Assembly (NCBI GenBank): GCA_003566935.1
Contig: PXBM01000196.1
Span: 1-8,569, forward strand
DNA: 8,569 nucleotides
From: Syntrophomonadaceae bacterium
GTDB lineage: Bacteria > Bacillota > Dethiobacteria > DTU022
Reading direction: 5' to 3'
Shown here: piece after piece, positions 1 to 6,580 of the stretch
Numbering within the stretch: position 1 is the first letter of the stretch
Layout: each line of letters opens with the position of its first letter
Translations under genes and position numbers: made by a program
Notes under the pieces: model-generated
What the model saw: the letters and a program-made list of their open reading frames with translations, nothing else
What the model was told of the DNA's origin: nothing
The model's database searches: none

Positions 1-62
1 GCAGCACCGGCAAGAATAATACCGGTAACTGTAATGAGCGCCTTAATCAGGGTCATTTTCAT
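1..62 (-). CDS. 5' fragment of a gene of unknown function; hydrophobic N-terminus, runs off the left edge
   Basis: Only about 20 codons are visible, reading MKMTLIKALITVTGIILAGA and then leaving the window. The ATG at 62-60 is preceded by AAAGGGGG (77-70) at 7 nt spacing, which is a convincing ribosome binding site. Two lysines followed by a long hydrophobic run ending in small residues fit a signal peptide or a first transmembrane helix, so the product is probably exported or membrane-bound. It follows the 147-824 gene on the same strand after an 84-bp gap and may be co-transcribed with it. The family cannot be recognised from so short a piece. Confidence 0.55.
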   Translation of the reverse strand, partial: MKMTLIKALITVTGIILAGA

Positions 63-146
63 GATTTAGCCCCCTTTACCAGATAGCTCAACGGTTTTCC
101 GCTATAGCCGCTGGCGACGCTCCGCTCGTTATCCGCTCTATGATAG

Positions 147-824
147 CTAAAGCATAGTTGCTGCCGGTTTCAAATCTTCGTTATCAGTCAAGACAGTCAG
201 CTTTCTGTTAATAGCATCAAGCGAGGCACGAACTGTAGCTTCGAGATCATCTCCCTTGTTTATTGCAGTTCCCAGCAGGACTTCTTCTTGATTTTCTGAA
301 CGTAAACATACACCAACTACAACGGCGTTTTGCCCACAGAGGAGCATTTTTTGCGTATCACCAATAGAAAGGATATGTTTTACACCCAGGGATTTTTCTA
401 CAGCTTCAATGGTTGCCGTAGCAATCATCCTCAAACGGTTATGCCTGGTATTTGGGCCTGAACAGTTGGCAGCATATGACTCATCGCCTGCATTAATGGT
501 TACGATAGCCTCAGCTTTACCACTTTCAGATTTATATGTAACACTTTTAAATAAAAATCTGATCCCGCCTTCGACGGGGAGAGCAATGCCAGATTGTAGC
601 TGGGCAATGCTGATTTTTTTATGATCCAGTTGTAGATCTTTTTGAACTAGTACAGCTGACTCTATATCTCTCACAATCTGTTTGGGAGAACGTGTAGAGT
701 TGGCTAAAACATGAATTTCTTTTATTTCATTACCCTTGGTTATAATTTTTCCTGATACTACTCCCTGGATCTGGGCAATTATTGTTTCAATGTCTTTTAC
801 TGCCTGGTTTTTACTCTGTGTAAT
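147..824 (-). CDS. Conserved-looking hypothetical protein, probable ATT start (conventional alternative: GTG at 674)
   Basis: Function unknown. The first conventional start is GTG at 674-672, giving 175 residues. No ribosome binding site lies close before it, and the frame continues open and protein-like upstream (segments such as IETIIAQIQGVVSG and KEIHVLANSTRSPKQIV). An AGGGAGG Shine-Dalgarno at 839-833 sits 8 nt before ATT at 824-822, which gives 225 residues with a non-standard start like that of infC. The frame stays open to TAA at 875-873, but no ATG, GTG or TTG occurs between 674 and that stop. The N-terminal part mixes charged and hydrophobic segments and includes the string DHKKISIAQ. 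The C-terminal half alternates beta-like hydrophobic runs (AIVTINA, AVVVGVCL) with helices and looks like a soluble alpha/beta domain. No signal peptide or membrane helix is visible. From memory it resembles uncharacterised clostridial proteins; I cannot confirm a family. It lies 149 bp downstream of nrdJ on the same strand. Confidence 0.7.
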   Translation of the reverse strand: MTQSKNQAVKDIETIIAQIQGVVSGKIITKGNEIKEIHVLANSTRSPKQIVRDIESAVLVQKDLQLDHKKISIAQLQSGIALPVEGGIRFLFKSVTYKSESGKAEAIVTINAGDESYAANCSGPNTRHNRLRMIATATIEAVEKSLGVKHILSIGDTQKMLLCGQNAVVVGVCLRSENQEEVLLGTAINKGDDLEATVRASLDAINRKLTVLTDNEDLKPAATML

Positions 825-832
825 CGTGTACG

Positions 833-839
833 CCTCCCT
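833..839 (-). promoter_or_regulatory. Ribosome binding site that decides the start of the 147-824 gene
   Basis: The minus strand reads AGGGAGG here, 8 nt before ATT at 824-822 in the open frame. No ATG, GTG or TTG in any frame lies at a usable distance. The site therefore argues for an ATT start rather than the internal GTG at 674, which has no comparable site before it. Confidence 0.5.
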
Positions 840-973
840 GTTTACGCAGCTTGGCCACAGCTCTATGTTTGTTTATTTACATTGTTGCACCTTGTTTGCT
901 TAAATGACTAATTATTACTTATTCTAACAATGATGAAAAAATTCCTTTATTGATCACAAAAGTATTTTTATAT

Positions 974-3900
974 TTAGCATTCTGTAAAACCGCAGGCTTC
1001 ACACTTCAGGCATCCTTCTGCCCTGATCAGGGCGCAGGTGCCGCAATCGGGGCAAAGTTCAAGGTTGCTGCCATTAGAATCGGTATTCGATTCTGACTTG
1101 GCCTGGGCCAGGCTGCGCAGAGCCTGTCCTATGGCATCAGGTACACTCATGATCCTGTTTGGTCCAAATCCGACTGAACGAGCTCCCCCGATACCTTCCA
1201 GTTGGGTAACTATTTCCTCTACGCTCACACCACAACGAAGGGCCAGGGATATTAGGCGGGCAATTGCTTCGGTAAAAGCAACAACATCGCTTCCGGCTTT
1301 ACCGATTTGAGCAAATAATTCAAAAGGCTTATTATCTGCGGAATTTAAAGTTACAAAAAGGTTTCCCATGGGGGTTCTGACGCTGGTTGTGCTGCCGCTT
1401 AATGTTTTAGGGCGTTTAATAGGTTTTAGGGTTTCCTCTACAGCGGTTTTGCCGTCGCCTGTATTTAAAACCTGCTTTTTCCTGGAAGCATCGCGATAAA
1501 TGGTAATCCCTTTACATCCAGCCTGCCAGGCGCTGATATAAGCGTACCTGACATCGTCCGTGGTGGCATCCTGCTTAAGGTTAATAGTTTTGCTGACAGC
1601 GTTATCAGTATGTTTCTGAAATGCAGCCTGATGTTTGACATGCCAGCTGTAGTCTATTTCCATCGCTGTTTTAAATAGTTCTTTATATTTTTTAGGTACA
1701 TCTGAACCTTCAGGTATTTTGCCATTGCGGGCAATTTCCTGGTTCAGTTCTTCACTGTAAAAGCCTTCTTGCCTGGCAATTTCGAGGAAGAGGGGGTTTA
1801 CTTCCGGTAAATCGAGCCCTCCCAGAATATTCTTTCGAATAAAAGCGATGCTGAAATAGGGCTCAATGCCGCTGCTGGCCCCGGCCAGGATCGATATAGT
1901 ACCGGTTGGAGCTATAGTTGTCCGGGTAGCGTTGCGCACCCTGTCTTCTTCTTTGCCGGTATCGTAAATACTGCCTTCATAATTGGGAAATACACCGCGT
2001 TCTTCAGCCAGGCCAGCAGAATTTTCTTTTGCCCTTGTATTAATAAACTGCATGATCTGCTCAGCGGTAGCGATAGCTTCTTCACTATCATAAGCAATGC
2101 CCAGCATGACCAGCATGTCATGCCAGCCCATTATACCCAGGCCAATCTTACGGTTGCCTTCTTTATGCATAGCAGCAATTTCAGGTATAACATAATTACT
2201 GGCACCAATAACATTATCGAGAAAGCGAACTATGGTTTCTATATCTTCAGCAAGCCCGTTCCAGTCAATTTTAGATTCACCTGTAACATACTTGCCCAGG
2301 TTTATCGATCCCAGGCAGCAAGCCTCATAGGGAAGCAGCGGCTGCTCGCCGCAGTTGTGCACTACCAGCCCGTTGGCATCAAAAGCATTGATTCCGGGGA
2401 CCTGAACATCGAACACCTCTTCTTGTCCGTCGGGCAATACTGATTCAACAACAGCAACAAATCGTTCACGGTTCGGGGTGCGGTTATATTCTTCAAGCAA
2501 TGCAGAAAGCCGTGATATTTTATCACTGTCATAGAAACCGATCATATCTTTAAATATTTCAAGATTATCATTAGCTATTACCAGCTCATGCTGTAATTTA
2601 GTTTTATAGTTGCTATTACCTGTTTTACCATTTGGCAGAGAAGTGTATTTCTCCAGCCGCCTGTTTTCATATATTGTGCTGATTATCCCAAAGCGGGCCA
2701 GCATTCTTTGTACTGCTTTGAGTCGTTCGAGGTTGCTTTGAGATAGTCTTACTGAAATCCCTTTACTTTGAGTTCCCTGTACTGAGCCATCTGCATCAAA
2801 TAGTCCTCTCAAAAAGGCCCTGGCAAATCCGGAAGAAGTTTTTGTCTCCAGGTAAGGGGTGATTTCTTTGTTGCCCGGGGTCATGCCGAGGGAAAAAGCA
2901 ATTTTTTTGATTGATGCAAGGCTTAGTCGATATTCATTTCTACCGGTTACTTTTTGCCAACCCTTAAAGTCACTGCGGTGGGGCAGTGTTTCTGCTGCAG
3001 CCAATGCCTCGGTCATAACCGTGGTTGCAGTTTCCTCTTGTGGCTTTGTCCAGACAGAAAGCAGGGCTTTGCCTGTTTTCAAGGTTCCATCTCCAACAAG
3101 CAATCCTGCTAAATAACCTTCCTCTTCACCATAAAGGCCATCCCAATCGGTCAAACTGCGATGATTATGAAGTATTATTTCATCGCCTGGTTTAAGGTCG
3201 TTAATTATTGCCCACTCTTTTTCCAGCTTGTTCCTGGTTTTCTTTTTGATTTTCATTACAGGGTGATCTCCTGTAGCCCTGATATGGTAGCCTGCTTTTG
3301 TTTTTAAAGAAAATACAGGTTTAGTCCCCGTAGAGAAGAAGCCTTTTTTAGTTGTTAAATAAGGTTCTCCATTTACGATCAGGGTAGTTTGTTTGCCGAT
3401 CAAATCTTTTACTGTTTTCGGTCCTTCTGAAGTTTGAACAAAAGTATCAGCCGTTACACAGGGGTTGGTGGTTTCATATTTTCCAATATGTGGAGTTGGA
3501 TTATGTTTATTCATTTGATCGATAAAAATAATGCCCGGGTCGCCTTTCTCCCAGGCTTTTTGAACGATCATACCGAAAACAGCGGTAGCGTCAAGTTTAA
3601 TTTCTTCGCCAGTTTCTGGGTCATAATATATTTCACCGGTGCGGGGGTTAATTAGGTTATAAAGAGGGTCCGGATCTTCTCCGGTAGCCTTGCGCATAAA
3701 CTCATCAGATACGGTGACAGATAAATTAAAATTATTGATCTCATCTTCTTTTTCCTTGCAGCAGATAAAATCTAAAATATTCGGGTGGTTGTAAATCAAA
3801 GAGCCCATGTTGGCACCACGCCTGGTGCCCCCCTGCTTGACAGCTTCGGTAGCGGCGTCAAATATTTTCAGGAAGGATATCGGACCGCTGGCGACTCCAT

Positions 3901-4306
3901 TCGTGGAGCGAACAAGGTCATTGTTAGGTCTTAAACGGTCAAAAGCAAAGCCCGTGCCGCCGCCTGTTTTTTGGACCAGGGCCATATTTTTCAAGGCAGT
4001 AAAGATACCTTCCATACTGTCTTCAAGTGGGAGAACAAAGCAAGCGCTTAACTGCTGCAGTTCCCGGCCGGCATTCATCAGTGTCGGGGAGTTTGGCATA
4101 AAACGGGCTTCATCCATGATCCTGTAAAACTTGTTCGTGATTGTTTCTATTTCAGTGTCTTCACGACCGTGTTCTTTTTCTATAGATGCGATGTTTTCTG
4201 CAACTCTTTGCAGCAAGTCTTCGGGAGTTTCAAGAGGGTTTCCTTTTTCATCCTTTATCAGGTAGCGTTTTTCGAAAGTAATGCGGGCATTAGGACTTAA
4301 TTCCAT
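974..4306 (-). CDS. nrdJ: Adenosylcobalamin-dependent ribonucleoside-diphosphate reductase (class II, NrdJ) precursor containing an intein
   Basis: Class II ribonucleotide reductase reduces ribonucleotides to deoxyribonucleotides using a radical generated from coenzyme B12, without oxygen. The precursor is 1110 residues. Removing the intein (283-651) leaves 741, a normal size for a bacterial NrdJ without an ATP cone. Visible landmarks are GGGTGFAFDRLRP (115-127), TRRGANMG (161-168), the split active-site motif N281-P / C652-G-E654, and PTGTISILAGASSG (800-813). By comparison with the Thermotoga enzyme, C652 should be the thiyl-radical cysteine, and C89 (SACFVLP) and C663 the redox pair. A TSCPD-type domain covers about 965-1066. 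The C-terminus is a cysteine-rich tail (C1085, C1088, C1091, C1099, C1102, C1105, C1110), a zinc-ribbon-like region typical of NrdJ and expected to help re-reduce the active site. The ATG is preceded by GGAGGT (4320-4315) at 8 nt. No B12 riboswitch or clear NrdR box is visible upstream. Confidence 0.97.
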   Translation of the reverse strand: MELSPNARITFEKRYLIKDEKGNPLETPEDLLQRVAENIASIEKEHGREDTEIETITNKFYRIMDEARFMPNSPTLMNAGRELQQLSACFVLPLEDSMEGIFTALKNMALVQKTGGGTGFAFDRLRPNNDLVRSTNGVASGPISFLKIFDAATEAVKQGGTRRGANMGSLIYNHPNILDFICCKEKEDEINNFNLSVTVSDEFMRKATGEDPDPLYNLINPRTGEIYYDPETGEEIKLDATAVFGMIVQKAWEKGDPGIIFIDQMNKHNPTPHIGKYETTNPCVTADTFVQTSEGPKTVKDLIGKQTTLIVNGEPYLTTKKGFFSTGTKPVFSLKTKAGYHIRATGDHPVMKIKKKTRNKLEKEWAIINDLKPGDEIILHNHRSLTDWDGLYGEEEGYLAGLLVGDGTLKTGKALLSVWTKPQEETATTVMTEALAAAETLPHRSDFKGWQKVTGRNEYRLSLASIKKIAFSLGMTPGNKEITPYLETKTSSGFARAFLRGLFDADGSVQGTQSKGISVRLSQSNLERLKAVQRMLARFGIISTIYENRRLEKYTSLPNGKTGNSNYKTKLQHELVIANDNLEIFKDMIGFYDSDKISRLSALLEEYNRTPNRERFVAVVESVLPDGQEEVFDVQVPGINAFDANGLVVHNCGEQPLLPYEACCLGSINLGKYVTGESKIDWNGLAEDIETIVRFLDNVIGASNYVIPEIAAMHKEGNRKIGLGIMGWHDMLVMLGIAYDSEEAIATAEQIMQFINTRAKENSAGLAEERGVFPNYEGSIYDTGKEEDRVRNATRTTIAPTGTISILAGASSGIEPYFSIAFIRKNILGGLDLPEVNPLFLEIARQEGFYSEELNQEIARNGKIPEGSDVPKKYKELFKTAMEIDYSWHVKHQAAFQKHTDNAVSKTINLKQDATTDDVRYAYISAWQAGCKGITIYRDASRKKQVLNTGDGKTAVEETLKPIKRPKTLSGSTTSVRTPMGNLFVTLNSADNKPFELFAQIGKAGSDVVAFTEAIARLISLALRCGVSVEEIVTQLEGIGGARSVGFGPNRIMSVPDAIGQALRSLAQAKSESNTDSNGSNLELCPDCGTCALIRAEGCLKCEACGFTEC
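2354..3460 (-). mobile_element. In-frame intein with LAGLIDADG homing endonuclease, inserted in nrdJ
   Basis: This 369-residue protein-splicing element occupies NrdJ residues 283-651. It begins with Cys283 in CVTADTFVQTSEG (block A), has a block B motif with T345-x-x-H348 (RATGDHPV), and ends in FDANGLVVHN, with the penultimate His650 and terminal Asn651 needed for cleavage. The +1 residue is Cys652. All standard splicing residues are present, so it should splice. Two LAGLIDADG motifs lie in the middle: LAGLLVGDG (399-407, acidic residue D406) and LRGLFDADG (499-507, acidic residue D506). Both catalytic aspartates are intact, so the endonuclease could still be active. The block F position that is often His is replaced here (GINAFDANG), which many inteins tolerate. 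Insertion in the NPCGE motif of ribonucleotide reductases is a known intein site. Confidence 0.95.
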
Positions 4307-4349
4307 CAGGCAGGACCTCCCAGGCAGATTATGTTAATTCTATTTTATG

Positions 4350-4355
4350 ATTATA
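4350..4355 (-). promoter_or_regulatory. Possible -10 element of the nrdJ promoter
   Basis: The minus strand reads TATAAT here, about 44 nt upstream of the nrdJ ATG, which would give a leader of roughly 37 nt. The best -35-like sequence, TTGTAA (4375-4370), is only 14 nt away and so is spaced poorly. The call rests on the -10 match and its position. Confidence 0.35.
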
Positions 4356-4516
4356 TATCTACTGCATTGTTACAACTATCTTTATTGATTCTCTTTGGTT
4401 TTAATTATTCCTGTTATAAAATCGAAGAGTTTTGCTATCTTGAAAAAAATAGATGTCTTTTTCTGTTAAGTTTTTAAGGTAAGGGCAAAATAACTCTTTT
4501 TTCGCAACTAAAGCAG

Positions 4517-4525
4517 TGTTATAAT
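4517..4525 (+). promoter_or_regulatory. Extended -10 promoter of the pyrG operon
   Basis: TGTTATAAT is a perfect extended -10 (TG-n-TATAAT), which can work without a good -35; none is clear at the usual distance. Transcription would begin near 4532, leaving about 50 nt before the small basic ORF at 4584. It is the best plus-strand promoter before the 4584-6580 gene cluster. Confidence 0.55.
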
Positions 4526-4583
4526 TAGCAATAGGTTTTTACGCTTTTTGAAAGTCAAGTAAAGGAGGGGTAGTTTTCAGGTT

Positions 4584-4676
4584 ATGGCAAAAGAAAAATC
4601 TCGCAAGCAGTTAAAACGTCAGCGCAAAAAAAGAAGACGGGCCAAAAAGAGAAAAAGATTGAAGGGCCGGACCTAA
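4584..4676 (+). CDS. Small, highly basic 30-residue peptide of unknown function
   Basis: The frame reads ATG to TAA and encodes 30 residues, of which 19 are Lys or Arg (for example RQRKKRRRAKKRKR), with no hydrophobic segment. Such a peptide would be expected to bind nucleic acid or the ribosome, like the very small basic ribosomal proteins, but I do not recognise a family. It lies downstream of an extended -10 promoter. A strong AGGAGGGG (4563-4570) stands 13 nt before the ATG, longer than the usual 5-9, which weakens the call. It is the first ORF of a likely operon, 56 bp before the zinc-ribbon gene and upstream of pyrG. A leader-peptide role or a chance ORF in purine-rich DNA remain possible. 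Confidence 0.5.
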   Translation: MAKEKSRKQLKRQRKKRRRAKKRKRLKGRT

Positions 4677-4679
4677 TAA

Positions 4680-4692
4680 GCCGCTTAGCGGC
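4680..4692 (+). repeat. Small hairpin after the basic peptide ORF
   Basis: GCCGC-TTA-GCGGC forms a perfect 5-bp GC-rich stem with a 3-nt loop just after the TAA of the small ORF. No run of T follows, so it is unlikely to be a terminator. It may only separate the two reading frames on the mRNA. Confidence 0.4.
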
Positions 4693-4732
4693 GGAATGAT
4701 AATAGCCTTAATAAAAACGAGGAGGTGCTGTT

Positions 4733-4915
4733 TTGCCTATATACGAATTTTTCTGTTCTGATTGTAATAAAAAATATGAAGAACTCTGCAGCAGTATGCA
4801 AAACAGTTTGCCCTGCCCTGCCTGTGGCAAAGAAGCGAAAAAAATAATTTCGCTTTTTCGGACAGGGAGCGGTTCTTCTGGTGGTGGAACCACCTCCTCA
4901 GGCTGTGGCGGATGA
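4733..4915 (+). CDS. FmdB-family zinc-ribbon protein
   Basis: This 60-residue protein has the FmdB-type start MPIYEFFCSDC, with two CxxC knuckles (C8/C11 and C28/C31) that should bind one zinc ion. It ends in a flexible Gly/Ser tail containing one further Cys (SSGCGG). These features match the FmdB/CxxC_CxxC_SSSS regulatory-protein family, which is common in anaerobes and whose role is poorly defined; a regulatory or nucleic-acid-binding role has been proposed. The start is TTG, chosen because AGGAGGT (4720-4726) lies 6 nt before it and the family begins with exactly these residues. It stands between the small basic ORF and pyrG on the same strand, 69 bp before pyrG, and is probably co-transcribed with both. 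Confidence 0.88.
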   Translation: MPIYEFFCSDCNKKYEELCSSMQNSLPCPACGKEAKKIISLFRTGSGSSGGGTTSSGCGG

Positions 4916-4984
4916 ACTAAAAACAGCTGCAGCAGTTGCTGAGCCAAAATAATACTTAAAGCTATTGGCAGTAGGGGGGCGCTT

Positions 4985-6580
4985 ATGACTAAGTATATAT
5001 TTGTTACCGGTGGGGTTGTTTCATCCCTGGGAAAGGGAATTACAGCTGCATCTTTGGGTTGTCTCCTTAAAAACAGGGGATTAAAGCTGACCATCCAGAA
5101 ATTTGACACTTATATTAATTATGACCCCGGAACAATGAGCCCTTACCAGCATGGTGAAGTATTTGTAACAGAAGACGGTGCAGAAACAGATCTCGACCTG
5201 GGGCACTACGAACGCTTTATCGATGAACCGCTGACCCGTGATAACAATGTCACTGCCGGTAAAGTATACTGGTCAGTCATTGAAGCCGAACGGGAAGGCG
5301 ACTACGATGGTAACACTGTCCAGGTTATCCCTCATATAACTGATGAAATAAAAAAGTGTATCACCAGGCTGGATCATTATCGTGATCTTGATGTTGTTAT
5401 AACAGAGATTGGCGGAACTGTTGGTGATATTGAGAGCCTTCCATTTTTAGAAGCTATCCGTCAACTGCGCTATGAGATTGGCTGGGAAAATGTTTTGTTC
5501 ATTCACGTAACCCTTGTACCCTACCTCTCCATGTCCGGGGAACTTAAAACTAAGCCTACTCAACATAGTGTAAAAGAACTTCGCAGCATCGGTATTCAGC
5601 CGGATATAATAGTCTGTCGTGCCGACCACCCCCTTGATAAAGACTTAAGAAAAAAGATAGCCCTTTTCTGTAATATCCAACCCGAAGAAGTGGTGCAAAA
5701 TTTAGATTCAGATGTTATCTATGAAGTGCCGCTGTTATTACAGGAGCAGAATCTGGATCAGTTGGCCCTGGAGAAACTAAACCTGGATTGTAAACCGGCA
5801 AATATGCAAAAGTGGCGTGACCTTGTTTGCCAGGCTGCTGATTGCAATGAAGAAGTCACCATTGCCCTCGTTGGTAAATATGTTTCACTGCGTGATGCTT
5901 ATATCAGCATTAATGAAGCCCTGTTCCACGCTGGCCTTGCTCACAATGTATCGATCAATACTATTCTGGTTCCGGCCGAGGTTTTAGAGTCGGGTACTGC
6001 TGATGATATGCTGAAAGGTGTTGACGGAATTCTTGTTCCCGGTGGATTTGGAGAACGGGGTATGGAAGGTAAAATAAGGGCCGTTCAGATCGCCAGGGAA
6101 AAACAAATTCCTTTCCTGGGGCTTTGCCTGGGGATGCAGTGTGCAGTTATCGAATTTGCCCGTAATGTGGCGGGAATTGAGGGTGCCCATAGCACGGAGT
6201 TTGATCCTGAGACACCGGGACCGGTTATCGTATACCTGCCTGGCCAGGAAGAGAATACCAGGATTGGCGGTACTTTAAGGCTGGGTGCTTATCCCTGCAC
6301 TGTCAAGGAAGGAACTCTTGCTGAATCTGCTTATGGAGAAAAGGTGGTTCACGAAAGGCATCGTCATCGGTACGAATTTAATAATGAATATATTCCTGTT
6401 CTGGAGAAAAAGGGAATGGTATTTAGCGGCATTAATGAAGAAGCCGATCTGGTTGAAATGATTGAATTAAAAGATCATCCCTGGTTTATAGCAGTGCAGT
6501 TTCACCCTGAATTCAAATCGCGCCCGACACGACCCCACCCCTTATTTAAGGACTTTATAGGTGCTGCTTTAGAGAATTAA
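4985..6580 (+). CDS. pyrG: CTP synthase (glutamine-hydrolysing)
   Basis: PyrG converts UTP to CTP using ATP and glutamine-derived ammonia, the last step of pyrimidine nucleotide synthesis, in the cytoplasm. The 531-residue product matches the family's length. The N-terminal synthase domain (1 to about 265) has the P-loop-like region VTGGVVSSLGKGITAASLG (7-25), KFDTYINYDPGTMSPYQHGE (39-58) and TEIGGTVGDIES (140-151). The C-terminal class I glutamine amidotransferase domain has the nucleophile C381 in LGLCLGMQ and the His507/Glu509 pair in VQFHPEF, so the catalytic triad is complete. The ATG is preceded by an unusually G-rich AGGGGGG (4973-4979) at 5 nt. It is last in a likely three-gene operon. 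No attenuator like the pyrG leader of Bacillus is visible. Its 3' end overlaps the convergent ANTAR gene by 26 bp. Confidence 0.98.
   Translation: MTKYIFVTGGVVSSLGKGITAASLGCLLKNRGLKLTIQKFDTYINYDPGTMSPYQHGEVFVTEDGAETDLDLGHYERFIDEPLTRDNNVTAGKVYWSVIEAEREGDYDGNTVQVIPHITDEIKKCITRLDHYRDLDVVITEIGGTVGDIESLPFLEAIRQLRYEIGWENVLFIHVTLVPYLSMSGELKTKPTQHSVKELRSIGIQPDIIVCRADHPLDKDLRKKIALFCNIQPEEVVQNLDSDVIYEVPLLLQEQNLDQLALEKLNLDCKPANMQKWRDLVCQAADCNEEVTIALVGKYVSLRDAYISINEALFHAGLAHNVSINTILVPAEVLESGTADDMLKGVDGILVPGGFGERGMEGKIRAVQIAREKQIPFLGLCLGMQCAVIEFARNVAGIEGAHSTEFDPETPGPVIVYLPGQEENTRIGGTLRLGAYPCTVKEGTLAESAYGEKVVHERHRHRYEFNNEYIPVLEKKGMVFSGINEEADLVEMIELKDHPWFIAVQFHPEFKSRPTRPHPLFKDFIGAALEN

Larger units (their letters stand above)
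4307..4583. other. Divergent intergenic region between nrdJ and the pyrG operon
   Basis: These 277 bp are AT-rich, contain no credible gene, and separate two divergent transcription units. They hold a minus-strand TATAAT for nrdJ, a plus-strand extended -10 for the operon to the right, and both ribosome binding sites. I looked for a cobalamin riboswitch, a paired NrdR box and a T-box, and saw none. The middle (about 4381-4510) has several T-rich runs but no strong inverted repeat. Confidence 0.7.

Noticed and set aside
409..624. Plus-strand ORF of 71 codons inside the 147-824 gene
   Set aside because: It is an antisense shadow of a better-supported minus-strand gene and has no ribosome binding site or recognisable protein.
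1038..4127. Several plus- and minus-strand ORFs of 60-110 codons within nrdJ
   Set aside because: All lie in other frames of a clearly identified gene, show no family features and have no spacing or signals of their own.
4307..4583. Cobalamin riboswitch or NrdR box upstream of nrdJ
   Set aside because: Expected for a B12-dependent reductase, but no B12-box-like conserved core and no pair of NrdR palindromes could be seen, and the likely leader is only about 37 nt.
4916..4984. Attenuator or CTP-sensing leader directly before pyrG
   Set aside because: Only short stems such as CAGC/GCTG can be drawn, there is no T tract, and the G run is best explained as the ribosome binding site.
4708..5109. 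Minus-strand ORF of 133 codons across the zinc-ribbon gene and the start of pyrG
   Set aside because: It is antisense to two recognised genes; its proline/leucine-rich composition is what the reverse of their codons gives.
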